Shown here one piece after another: positions 53,407 to 61,574 of a stretch of DNA of 64,000 nt. The notes below the pieces were generated by a model that did no database searches, had not been told where the DNA came from, and saw only the letters and a program-made list of their open reading frames with translations. The stretch lies in contig CAYXTP010000004.1 of NCBI GenBank assembly GCA_964467985.1, positions 1 to 64,000 on the forward strand. Reading direction: 5' to 3'. The stretch's first letter is position 1. Each line of letters starts with the position of its first letter. The stretch comes from GCA-2720975 sp964467985 (lineage in GTDB: Bacteria > Planctomycetota > UBA1135 > GCA-002686595). A program made the translations under genes and the position numbers.

Positions 53407-54179
53407 GACTGGGGCGACTCGCCCCTGTTGGGCTCGCGCTCCTGTTCGCGGCCTGCGTAGCGCTGGACCGACAAGAGTTGCGGGTCCTGACCTACAACAT
53501 CCATCACGGACGCGGGACGGATGGAATCATTGACCTGCAACGCATCGCAGATGTAATCCTCTCAGCCCGGCCCGACCTGGTGGCGCTGCAAGAGGTGGAC
53601 AAGCAGACCGGGCGTTCGTTGCACGTGGACCAAGCCCAGGCTCTGGGCGAACTGACCCACATGCGAGCCCACTTTGGGCGGGCCATCGACCATGATGGTG
53701 GCGAGTACGGGGAGGCACTCTTGTTGGGACTGCCCGGCGCAACACCGGAGACTCACCCGCTACCCGCGTCTGCGAGTCACGAGGGGCGGGCCGCGCTCGC
53801 CGTGACCCTCGAGGTCGCGCAGGGGGAATCCCTGCTATTCGTCGGTACGCACCTGGACCACACTCAGGACCCTGCGGATCGATTGCGGCAGTCACTTGAG
53901 CTGATCCGCTTGTTCGCCGGCCAAGACGCGCTTGTGCTCGCTGGAGACTTGAACGCCGAGGTCGGGTCCGAACCCATCGAGCGCCTGCTCGAGAACTTCC
54001 AGCGGGCGGGCCATCGCTCGCCGCTGCTCACATTTCCGTCGCGCGAGCCCGAGATCGGCATTGACCACGTGCTCTTCCGCCTCCCCGGCTGGGAGGTGAA
54101 GTCCATTCAGATTTTGGACGAGCCAGAGGCCTCGGACCATGCTCCCCTATTGGTCGTGTTCGAGCGGCGAGGCACCTAG
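53403..54179 (+). CDS. Endonuclease/exonuclease/phosphatase-family lipoprotein
   Basis: A 258-residue EEP-fold hydrolase. I place the start at TTG 53403, which overlaps the preceding stop (TTGA) and gives a lipoprotein signal with lipobox LFAAC and Cys18; an upstream ATG at 53358 would add 15 charged residues. Catalytic motifs are complete: Asn in TYNIHHGRG, metal Glu in LQEVD, His in GTHLDHT, Asp/Asn in LAGDLNAEVG and Asp-His in SDHAPLLVVF. The family includes nucleases, sphingomyelinases and inositol phosphatases. A surface lipoprotein could act on extracellular DNA or lipid head groups; which cannot be said. Confidence 0.86.
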   Translation: MRLGRLAPVGLALLFAACVALDRQELRVLTYNIHHGRGTDGIIDLQRIADVILSARPDLVALQEVDKQTGRSLHVDQAQALGELTHMRAHFGRAIDHDGGEYGEALLLGLPGATPETHPLPASASHEGRAALAVTLEVAQGESLLFVGTHLDHTQDPADRLRQSLELIRLFAGQDALVLAGDLNAEVGSEPIERLLENFQRAGHRSPLLTFPSREPEIGIDHVLFRLPGWEVKSIQILDEPEASDHAPLLVVFERRGT

Positions 54180-54300
54180 AGCCGGGACACCCGAGCTGCG
54201 ATGGTCCGGCGCCTCTGGCTGAGAACTCGTTGAGCCCTGGCACACTCCCAATCCCCACTCATCTCTTGCCTGGCCCCGCCCTGGCCGTCACGATCCACCC

Positions 54301-55303
54301 GTGACCGCCCCTACNNNNNNNNNNNNNNNNNNNNNNNNNNNNNNNNNNNNNNNNNNNNNNNNNNNNNNNNNNNNNNNNNNNNNNNNNNNNNNNNNNNNNN
54401 NNNNNNNNNNNNNNGCACGCGCAACATGTACGACAGGCGCTCGAGGCAGGCAAACCCGTGCTGTGCGAGAAACCGTTCACGCTCAGCCGCGCCCAGGCGG
54501 CGGACATCGCCGACCTGGCCCAATCGCGCGGCCTGTTTCTCATGGAGGCCATGTGGACTCGCTTTTTGCCCGCCATGGGCACCCTGCGCACCTGGCTTGA
54601 ACAGGGACTCATCGGCGAGATATTGCAAGTGCACGCGGACCTGGGCCTGCCCGTCAAGATGGAGCCCGATGCGCGCATCTACTCGAGAGAGTTAGGCGGG
54701 GGTAGTTGGATGGACTTGGGCGTCTACGGCGTCTCGCTGGCATCCATGGTGCTCGGTGCGCCGCAGACGGTGCACGGCCGCGGGCATCTGGTCGAGAGCG
54801 GAGTGGATGGGCACGCCGCAGCCCTCCTGGGTTACGACTCCGGAGCCGTTGCCCTGCTGACGTCTTCGATCCAAAGCGCCGGCTCGCAAACAGCGACGAT
54901 CGTCGGCACCCACGGTCGTATTCATCTTCCTGCGCCCTGGTGGTGTCCGGTGGAACTGCAACTCTACTTGCTGAATAGTCGGCCCAGCCTCAGCGGCCGA
55001 GTCGGGCGTCGTGCCGCGCAGGCTGTTTCAGCCGCGCTACCGGGGACTGGCGCGCTGGCGCGCAGGACCTCCTCCTGGGGTGGATCCCTCAGTCGCTGGA
55101 TGGCCAGGCGGGCACCGCGGCCGCAGCGATTCCGAGCCCCCTTTGGCGGGCTCGGCCTGCACAAACAGGCCACCGAGGTCGCTCGCTGTTTGGCCGCAGG
55201 CGAAACCCAGAGCCCGGTCATGCCCCTGGATGAGAGCATCGCCATCATGGGAACGCTTGACGAGGTTCGGCAGCAGATGGGCCTCGAGTTTCCGGGGGAG
55301 TAG
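54301..55303 (+). CDS. Gfo/Idh/MocA-family oxidoreductase interrupted by assembly gap
   Basis: Readable sequence starts at 54416 with HAQHVRQALEAGKPVLCEKP, the conserved end of the Rossmann domain of NAD(P)-dependent Gfo/Idh/MocA oxidoreductases, and continues through MEAMWTRFLPAM, a GGGSWMDLGVYGVSLA box and the C-terminal substrate domain to 55303. A GTG at 54301, just before the N-run, may be the start. The EKP motif usually lies near residue 95, yet too few codons fit in 100 bases and the frames differ, so the N-run is a placeholder. An insert at about 160-205 (Arg/Ala/Pro-rich) is unusual. Substrate, probably a cyclic polyol or sugar, is unknown. Confidence 0.85.
54315..54414. other. Assembly gap of 100 N
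   Basis: Exactly 100 unknown bases inside an oxidoreductase gene. The round number is a conventional placeholder; protein-family length suggests about 200-240 bases are really missing. Confidence 0.98.
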
Positions 55304-55324
55304 CTCGAGCGCTGGGTGGCACGC

Positions 55325-55330
55325 TATTCT
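55325..55330 (+). promoter_or_regulatory. Candidate -10 element before a short ORF
   Basis: TATTCT ends 6 nt before GTG at 55337, the first codon of a 16-codon frame leading into the flavoenzyme gene. Spacing matches the other hexamer-start pairs in this window. Confidence 0.35.
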
Positions 55331-55336
55331 TTGGCC

Positions 55337-55387
55337 GTGCTGGAGCAAGATTATCCCCCCCTGTCCGTTCCGGCGCGTCGGCCGTGA
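55337..55387 (+). CDS. Possible 16-codon leader peptide
   Basis: GTG at 55337 opens a frame of 16 codons (VLEQDYPPLSVPARRP) whose TGA overlaps the GTG start of the flavoenzyme gene in the tetranucleotide GTGA. A leaderless, coupled upstream ORF would explain why the main gene has no Shine-Dalgarno. Two consecutive Pro and a final Arg-Arg-Pro could slow ribosomes. No homologue can be named; it may be chance. Confidence 0.35.
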   Translation: MLEQDYPPLSVPARRP

Positions 55388-56517
55388 GTCAGCGCATCCT
55401 GATCGTCGGCGGCGGCATGGCCGGAGCATCCCTGGCCTGGTGGTTGGGCCAGTTGGGGGCCGGTCCGCGCACAACTCTACTTGAAAGGGAGCCCTTGCTG
55501 GGCCTGCACGCCACGGGCCAGAACGCGGCGATTCTGCGCACGGCCGTGACCCCTTGGGCCACGCGCGTCCTGGCTGAACAAACACGTCAGTTCCTGCAGA
55601 ATCCGCCGCCTGGCTTCGCCCCCGCGCCGCTCTTGCGCAGGCGCGGACTGCTCTTGGCTGAGGGCACCCACAAGGACCCGCTACCCCTGTGGCTGGACGA
55701 CCACTTGAGCTGGAACTCTGTCCAGCCTCTGAGCCGCGCTCGCCAGCATCAACTGGCGCCGCACTTCAGCCCACTAGGAGAACGCTGCTGGTGGTTTCCG
55801 CACCAGGGCGAGATCGATGTGGCGCTGCTGCTGGAACGGTTTGCCGCCGGAGCGCGCAAGTCGGGGGTGCGCGTGGAGACGGGCCGCGAAGTCACGGGTT
55901 GGATGCGCTCGGGAACGTCCGAACCTCGTGTTTGCGGTGTGCGCCTGGCGGACGGCTCACAGTTGGAGGCCGACGTGACTGTCATCGCAGCCGGAGCCTG
56001 GGCTCCCTCCCTGTCCAGCGACCTCTCCGGTCCCGTGGCCATGCGAGTGACGCGCCGCCACCTGATGGTCAGCGCCCCCACGACGACGGTAGCACCTGAC
56101 AGTCCAGTGGTCTGGGACGACCAGGCCGGCTTCTACGCCAGACCCGAGAGCGCGGGACTGCTCATGTCTGCCTGCGACCTTTGCGATGTGGAACCCGATG
56201 CCCTGCGGCCGGACCCCGACGTACAGCGCCTGCTGGCCGAGAAGGTCGAACGACTCTTGCCTCACTGCGGCGATCTCGGGCTGGCCCATTTCTGGCCTGG
56301 CATGCGGACCCTGACCGATGATGATGTGCCGTGGATCGGGCCCGACTCACGCTGCGCGGGTCTCTTCTGGCTGGCGGGTCTGGGTGGCCACGGAATCTCG
56401 GTCGGTGCGGCGGCTGGACGGGTCGCTGCGGAGCAACTCTGCGGACATGCAATCGATGACGAGTTGCGCGCGGCGCTCGACCCTGGCCGACAAGTCACTT
56501 TGGCGGTCCCGCTCTAG
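55384..56517 (+). CDS. DauA-like FAD-dependent D-amino-acid dehydrogenase
   Basis: A 377-residue DAO-family flavoprotein. The FAD motif GGGMAGASLAWWLG is at 9-22, followed by the HATGQNAAIL box typical of D-arginine dehydrogenase-like enzymes (HSTGRSAA in DauA). Later elements are GEIDVALLLERFA, VIAAGAWA and the C-terminal HFWPGMRTLTDDDVPWIGPD and LAGLGGHGISVGAAAG. It probably oxidises D-amino acids or other secondary amines. GTG start overlapping a short upstream frame. Its C-terminal codons meet the LplT-PlsC-ligase gene head-on, sharing CTAG for both stops. Confidence 0.87.
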   Translation: MSQRILIVGGGMAGASLAWWLGQLGAGPRTTLLEREPLLGLHATGQNAAILRTAVTPWATRVLAEQTRQFLQNPPPGFAPAPLLRRRGLLLAEGTHKDPLPLWLDDHLSWNSVQPLSRARQHQLAPHFSPLGERCWWFPHQGEIDVALLLERFAAGARKSGVRVETGREVTGWMRSGTSEPRVCGVRLADGSQLEADVTVIAAGAWAPSLSSDLSGPVAMRVTRRHLMVSAPTTTVAPDSPVVWDDQAGFYARPESAGLLMSACDLCDVEPDALRPDPDVQRLLAEKVERLLPHCGDLGLAHFWPGMRTLTDDDVPWIGPDSRCAGLFWLAGLGGHGISVGAAAGRVAAEQLCGHAIDDELRAALDPGRQVTLAVPL

Positions 56518-59500
56518 CTCTTCGCCTCGGCGGGCAGCCGACCGTCAATGATCAGAAAGCCGCCCCTGTCGATATGGGCCAGGTCGCCCGTGGCAAACCA
56601 ACCGTCGTCAAGCAGGGATTCCGCGGCCTGCCCTACGTAGCCCAGCATCACGTTCGGCCCCTTGATCTGCAGTTCACCACTTTGGCCCTCTGGCACAGGC
56701 CGCCCCGAAGCCCCATCGACGATCCGTACAGCCACTCCTGGAAGGGGTCGGCCGATACTGCCGGGCAAGTGCGCCATCTGACGACCGCTATGTCGCTCGC
56801 CACCCGGAATGTTGAACGACACCACGGGCGAGCACTCGGTCAAGCCGTAACCCTCGCAAAGCAAAACTCCAAAGCGCTCGGCAAAGGCCGCCGCCAGGTC
56901 CTTGTCCAAGGCCTGCGCGGCGCATGCGGCCACCCACAGGTGCTGGAACGCGGACGGATCCAATCCCCTGCTGAACGCAGAGAAAGCAGCCGGGCTGCCG
57001 TAGACAACCGTGACCTTCTCGGAAATCGCCAGGGGCTCGACTCGAGCGCACAAGTCCTGTTCTGCGTCGGTTTCTGTGTCGACCAGAACCGCGCGCCCTC
57101 CACTGAGCAGTGTCGTCCACATGCCTACCGTGTAGCCGAATGCATTGGACAAGGGCAGGGGGCTCAGTACGCGATCGGGCGGGCCGATGTGCAGGACCTC
57201 CAGCAAGCTCTGCACATTCGAGAGGATGTTCCCGTGACTGAGCTCAACGGCTTTGGCAGGTCCGGTCGTGCCAGCAGTGAACAACACCGCCGCCGCCTCG
57301 CGCGCAGAAGTCTGGGGCGTGATCTTGCGCACGAGGGCCCAGGTGGGGAGTCGGGATAGGAATTGCGCTAGCCAGCGATCGCCGCCTCGAACCTCAGCTT
57401 GAATGTCTTGTAGGAGATAGGACGGAGTATCGATGCCTTCGTGGGCCTGCCTTCCAATCCATGCGTCGGCTGCCGCGGCTTCGAGGAACCGCGCTCGATC
57501 GTGATCCGACAGCCCGGGAGCCAAGGGAACGCTGACTCGACCACTCAGGGTCAGGGCCAAGTGCAAGGTCACGGCGTCGATGCCCGTCTCGAGTTCCACG
57601 GCCACTCGGCGCGCGTTCTTCAGCTGCCGGTCCAGCGCTCGAGCCTGAGCCATGGCACGTACCAAGAGATCCCCGTAGGTCAAACGACTGGCCTGCTCAA
57701 CGAGGGCCAGGCGGCGACGGTGCAGTTTGGCGCTGACAATAAGGCGCCATGCCAGGGAGCCCGCCCGACCATCGCGTTGAGATCGGCGGGCAGCAATGGC
57801 TTCTTGGATACTGTTGCGCACCTCGCCCGCGGGAGTGCCTGAGGGCAGTGGCTCACCAATCACCACATCGACCGGATAGGGCAAACGATGGGGCCACTTC
57901 CAGAAGAAGCGGCCACCCTCAAAGCTGAAGATGCTGCCCCACAAGCGGTCCAACCCGACGGGAATGATGGGTACGTCCGCCGCACGCGCGATGAGCTCCA
58001 GCCCCGTTGCAAAGGGCAGCATGGTGCCGGTGCGCGTGATGTTGCCCTCTGCAAAAATGCACACCAGCGAGCCCGCCCGAGCCGCCGCCGCCGCTTCGTC
58101 CAGAGCATGAGCCTTCTCCTCGGGGGTATCCCCAGAGCTGACGGGGATGAACCCCATGCGCCGGCCGAAGGGCCCCACGACGGGCATCTCGAGGTAATCG
58201 CGATAGACCAAGAAGCGCGCAGGTCGTTGAACCACGGCCCCGACCAGGATCCCATCCACGAACGACACGTGGTTGGCCACCAACAGGGCGCCACCCTGCT
58301 CGGGCATGTTCTCGCGTCCAGTCACACGCAATCGATAGAGGCTGTGGGTCAGGGTGAGCAGCACCAGGCGCACGAAAAACTCTCCCGCCAGGATCAAGGA
58401 GGTGATGCCTCCCAGGGCCATGATCACGCCCCCCACCAGGAACATCTGCGGGGGAGTCAGGTGAAAGCCCGTGTCCCACAAGATGAACAGGGGCGAGGCC
58501 AGCAGGATGCCTACGAAGTCCATCACCTCTGCGAGGCCCTGCACGGAGCCACGCTTCTCCGCGCGCGGCAGGCTCTGGATCAGGCAGCGGACGGGAATCG
58601 AGAAGATGCCCGAGAACATCCCCATGCCCAGCAAGCAGAAGCGGATGAGGAGGGTGTTCTCCGGGGCAATGGACGTGGCCAGCAAACTGCCAGCCATGCC
58701 GAGCAGGCCCAGAGGAATCAAACCACCTTCAATTCGATCGCCCGACACGCGTCCCGCGATCACTGCGCCCACAATGATGCCCAACCCCGGCATCGCCATG
58801 AGCGAACTGGTCTCGGTACCCGAAAGCCCCATCCACTTGCCGTAGGTGGGGATGACGATCATGAAGGTCGCCGCCATCAGGTAGAAAAAACTGCTGGCGA
58901 TGATGGAGAGCACGAGATGACGATTACCTTCAGTCGCTCGCCAATGGCTGATCAACTCGCGAACCGGGTTCCAACTCAGCTTGCGCTTGGGGTCGACCGC
59001 GGGCAGGGCTTCGATGCGCATGGAGACCATCCAGCCCAGGGCGGCGAAACCCATGTACCAGATGCCTGCCATCCACAGGTGATCTGCCAGCTGGTCGCGG
59101 AAGATGCCACCCAGGAACACCCCGGCCAGGACGGCGACCATGGTGGAACTCTGAATCAACGCGTTGGCGCGGCTGAGTTCTCGCTTGCCGACGATCTCCT
59201 TGATGCAGCCGTACTTGCTGGGGCCAAAGATCGCAGACTGCGTTCCCATGAGGAACACGGCACCCAAGAGAATGCCGTAGTCGGACAACCAGAAGGCCAG
59301 GGTGGCCACGGCCATGACCACGATCTCGAGCAGGTTGGCGGCCTGGATGATGCGGCTCTTCGAAACGCGATCGGCAAGGGACCCGGTGATGGGCCCGAAC
59401 AGCACGAAGGGCAAGGAAAAGAGAAAGGGCGGGATGGCCTGGGGGGACAACCCACCCGGCAAGCCACCCCCCAGTGGATGCCGCATGACCCAATCCAAGG

Positions 59501-59639
59501 CCTCTCCGGGCCCCGCACCCGCGGCCACGGAGGTGGCCAGCAACACGATCACCTGCTTGAACGCGTTGTCGTTGAAGGCTCCCAGAAACTGGGTAAGGGT
59601 CATCGCCCCGAAGGAGCGTTTCTTCAGGAGTCCGAGCAT
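56514..59639 (-). CDS. LplT-PlsC-AMP ligase fusion (Aas-like) lacking the C-terminal lid
   Basis: A 1041-residue fusion. Residues 1-410 are an MFS transporter of the LplT type (TLTQFLGAFNDNAFKQ); residues 430-610 a PlsC acyltransferase with NHVSFVD and FAEGNITRTG; residues 650-1041 an AMP-forming ligase with FTAGTTGPAKAVELSHGN and TGDLAHID. Together they would flip lysophospholipid inward, activate a fatty acid and re-acylate it. The ligase stops at IIDGRLPAEAKS, the hinge, so the roughly 100-residue lid with its catalytic Lys is missing. The stop lies in CTAG shared with the flavoenzyme gene. It is 44 bases downstream of thiC. Whether adenylation still works is doubtful. Confidence 0.9.
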   Translation of the reverse strand: MLGLLKKRSFGAMTLTQFLGAFNDNAFKQVIVLLATSVAAGAGPGEALDWVMRHPLGGGLPGGLSPQAIPPFLFSLPFVLFGPITGSLADRVSKSRIIQAANLLEIVVMAVATLAFWLSDYGILLGAVFLMGTQSAIFGPSKYGCIKEIVGKRELSRANALIQSSTMVAVLAGVFLGGIFRDQLADHLWMAGIWYMGFAALGWMVSMRIEALPAVDPKRKLSWNPVRELISHWRATEGNRHLVLSIIASSFFYLMAATFMIVIPTYGKWMGLSGTETSSLMAMPGLGIIVGAVIAGRVSGDRIEGGLIPLGLLGMAGSLLATSIAPENTLLIRFCLLGMGMFSGIFSIPVRCLIQSLPRAEKRGSVQGLAEVMDFVGILLASPLFILWDTGFHLTPPQMFLVGGVIMALGGITSLILAGEFFVRLVLLTLTHSLYRLRVTGRENMPEQGGALLVANHVSFVDGILVGAVVQRPARFLVYRDYLEMPVVGPFGRRMGFIPVSSGDTPEEKAHALDEAAAAARAGSLVCIFAEGNITRTGTMLPFATGLELIARAADVPIIPVGLDRLWGSIFSFEGGRFFWKWPHRLPYPVDVVIGEPLPSGTPAGEVRNSIQEAIAARRSQRDGRAGSLAWRLIVSAKLHRRRLALVEQASRLTYGDLLVRAMAQARALDRQLKNARRVAVELETGIDAVTLHLALTLSGRVSVPLAPGLSDHDRARFLEAAAADAWIGRQAHEGIDTPSYLLQDIQAEVRGGDRWLAQFLSRLPTWALVRKITPQTSAREAAAVLFTAGTTGPAKAVELSHGNILSNVQSLLEVLHIGPPDRVLSPLPLSNAFGYTVGMWTTLLSGGRAVLVDTETDAEQDLCARVEPLAISEKVTVVYGSPAAFSAFSRGLDPSAFQHLWVAACAAQALDKDLAAAFAERFGVLLCEGYGLTECSPVVSFNIPGGERHSGRQMAHLPGSIGRPLPGVAVRIVDGASGRPVPEGQSGELQIKGPNVMLGYVGQAAESLLDDGWFATGDLAHIDRGGFLIIDGRLPAEAKS

Positions 59640-59683
59640 GGGCCTAGCGTCTTCGACTCCTCAATCTGGAACCCGCTTGTGCG

Positions 59684-61354
59684 CTACGTGCCAGCCTGAA
59701 CTCCAGATTCAGATTCGGTGTCTTGGTAGATTTCTTGGCTGCCCTCCCGGAATTCGGAGCCTTTCTCCACGAGACCCTCAGCCAGCGCCTTCTCATCGGC
59801 GATTCCCTTGCTGGCTGCGTAGGCACGGACATCTTCGGTGATCTTCATCGAGCAGAAGTGCGGCCCGCACATTGAGCAGAAGTGGGCCACCTTTGCGCCC
59901 GCCGCCGGCAGGGTGGCGTCGTGATACGACTCTGCGGTCACCGGGTCCAAGCACAAATTGAACTGATCTTGCCAGCGGAATTCGAAGCGCGCCTTAGACA
60001 GCGTGTCGTCCCATGCCTGCGCTCCGGGATGCCCCTTGGCCAGATCCGCCGCGTGCGCCGCAATCTTGTAGGTGATCACACCTTCCTTGACGTCTTCACG
60101 ATCCGGTAAGCCCAGATGCTCCTTCGGGGTCACGTAGCACAGCATGGCCGTGCCCCACCAACCGATCATGGCCGCGCCGATCGCGGACGTGATGTGGTCG
60201 TAACCGGGAGCGATGTCTGTGACCAGGGGGCCCAGGGTGTAGAAGGGAGCGTCATTGCAAACCTCGGCCTGCAGATCGATGTTCTCCTTGATCTTGTGCA
60301 TGGGGACGTGCCCCGGACCTTCGATCATGGTCTGCACGTCGTACTTCCAAGCGATCTGGCACAACTCGCCCAGGGTCTTGAGTTCCGCAAACTGAGCCTC
60401 ATCGTTGGCATCCGCGATGCAACCGGGCCGCAAGCCATCTCCCAAGCTGAAACTCACGTCGTAACGGGCCATCAGCTCACAGAGCTTGTCAAAGTGCGTG
60501 TAGAGGAAGTTCTCCTGATGGTGAATCAGACACCACTTGGCCATGATCGACCCACCACGAGAGACGATGCCGGTCAGGCGATGCTGGGTCATGGGGATGT
60601 AGCGCAGCAGTACGCCCGCGTGCAGGGTGAAGTAGTCCACGCCCTGCTCGCACTGTTCCTCGAGGGTCTCGAGGAAGAGCTCAATACTGAGATCCTCGAT
60701 ACGGCCGTCGACCTTTTCCAAGCACTGGTACAGGGGCACCGTCCCGATGGGCACGGCTGAGTTGCGCAGGATGTGCTCACGCGTCTTATGAATGTCCGCC
60801 CCCGTAGAGAGGTCCATGACTGTGTCCGCTCCCCAACGGGTCGCCCACTGCAGCTTCTCCACCTCTTCTTGAATGGTCGAACCCATGGCACTGTTGCCGA
60901 TGTTGGCGTTGACCTTCACGAGAAAGCGTCGCCCAATGATCATGGGCTCCAATTCTGTGTGCCGGACATTGGCGGGCAGGATGGCTCGGCCGGCGGCGAT
61001 CTCCGAGCGCACGAGTTCCACCTCACAGCCTTCGCGCTCGGCGACGAAGCGCATCTCCTCGGTGACGATGCCCTTGCGGGCGTAGTGCATCTGCGTCACC
61101 GTGCCCCCCTGCTTCAGGCGCGGAGCGACCCAATCGGCGCGCGGGCTGGGCAGGCCCTGCTCGACGGGAAAACCCTGAGGCCCGCTGGTGTCGTAGACAT
61201 CCAGCGGCGGATCTTCCGACGACAGGTGAATACGTCGCTTGGGGATGTTCAGCTCGTGTCCCGCGTGCTCCACGGGGACGAGCATCTTGTGTGAACTCGG
61301 GAAGCAGGCCTCAAGTGAGGGGAGTGCTGCGGGCTGCGGGTCGGTCGTGTTCAT
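59684..61354 (-). CDS. thiC: Phosphomethylpyrimidine synthase ThiC
   Basis: A 556-residue radical-SAM enzyme that rearranges aminoimidazole ribotide into the HMP-phosphate pyrimidine of thiamine. The C-terminal cluster motif CSMCGPHFC (C-x2-C-x4-C) lies near 492-500. Other hallmarks are NIGNSAMGSTIQEEVEKLQWA, MDLSTG, SRGGSIMAKW, GDGLRPG, EGPGHVPMHKI and the YLP-like PLVTDIAPGYDHITSAIG. The N-terminus has the usual ThiC-associated domain. ATG at 61354 lies 7 nt after the AGGA of a TPP riboswitch, so expression should fall when thiamine pyrophosphate is plentiful. The rest of the thi pathway is elsewhere. Confidence 0.98.
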   Translation of the reverse strand: MNTTDPQPAALPSLEACFPSSHKMLVPVEHAGHELNIPKRRIHLSSEDPPLDVYDTSGPQGFPVEQGLPSPRADWVAPRLKQGGTVTQMHYARKGIVTEEMRFVAEREGCEVELVRSEIAAGRAILPANVRHTELEPMIIGRRFLVKVNANIGNSAMGSTIQEEVEKLQWATRWGADTVMDLSTGADIHKTREHILRNSAVPIGTVPLYQCLEKVDGRIEDLSIELFLETLEEQCEQGVDYFTLHAGVLLRYIPMTQHRLTGIVSRGGSIMAKWCLIHHQENFLYTHFDKLCELMARYDVSFSLGDGLRPGCIADANDEAQFAELKTLGELCQIAWKYDVQTMIEGPGHVPMHKIKENIDLQAEVCNDAPFYTLGPLVTDIAPGYDHITSAIGAAMIGWWGTAMLCYVTPKEHLGLPDREDVKEGVITYKIAAHAADLAKGHPGAQAWDDTLSKARFEFRWQDQFNLCLDPVTAESYHDATLPAAGAKVAHFCSMCGPHFCSMKITEDVRAYAASKGIADEKALAEGLVEKGSEFREGSQEIYQDTESESGVQAGT

Positions 61355-61358
61355 CGTG

Positions 61359-61444
61359 CTTTCCTACGCCGGCATGATCCGGATCAGGTTCGAGGGGTTC
61401 ATCTCAGGCGACCGTTTGTCGCCGCCCCCAGCAGGCCCCTAGGG
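61359..61444 (-). promoter_or_regulatory. TPP riboswitch (THI element)
   Basis: Read on the minus strand the segment shows the THI-box consensus: an opening CCUAGGGGCC, CUGAGAU (plus-strand 61401-61407), then ACCUGAUCCGGAUCAUGCC and a closing GGCGUAGGA. P1 is formed by CCUA (61440-61443) with UAGG (61363-61366). That 3' strand is also the thiC Shine-Dalgarno, so TPP binding would close P1 and block ribosome access. No terminator follows, which supports translational control. Confidence 0.93.
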
Positions 61445-61452
61445 CCGACCGC

Positions 61453-61458
61453 ATCCTA
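61453..61458 (-). promoter_or_regulatory. Candidate -10 of the thiC transcript
   Basis: TAGGAT on the minus strand, placed so that transcription would start about 7 nt later, right at the 5' edge of the riboswitch. A TGGATC at the right distance (61476-61481) is a poor -35. Confidence 0.45.
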
Positions 61459-61501
61459 CTGAGCGGGCGCCCCGGGATCCACGGCCCGGGCCATGACGAA
61501 C

Positions 61502-61529
61502 CCAGGGGCACCGCCCTCGGTGCCCCTGG
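61502..61529 (-). terminator. Strong hairpin after the M43 protease gene
   Basis: A perfect 12-bp stem, ccaggggcaccg at 61502-61513 and cggtgcccctgg at 61518-61529, with a 4-base loop. It lies 45 bases beyond the stop of the M43 gene and upstream of the thiC promoter, so it probably separates the two units. Only a short GTTCG-type stretch follows, not a T-run. Confidence 0.6.
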
Positions 61530-61574
61530 ACTCCTGGCCACCCAGGCGGGGGCCCTCAGCCAATCAAGTCTCGG

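Noticed and set aside
54301..55303. Calling the Gfo/Idh/MocA gene a pseudogene
   Set aside because: The visible part is intact and in frame; the only break is the placeholder N-run.
56440..56530. A frameshift as the reason for the missing ligase lid
   Set aside because: Reading the minus strand past the stop in the other frames gives no lid-like sequence, and the same DNA codes for the intact flavoenzyme C-terminus.
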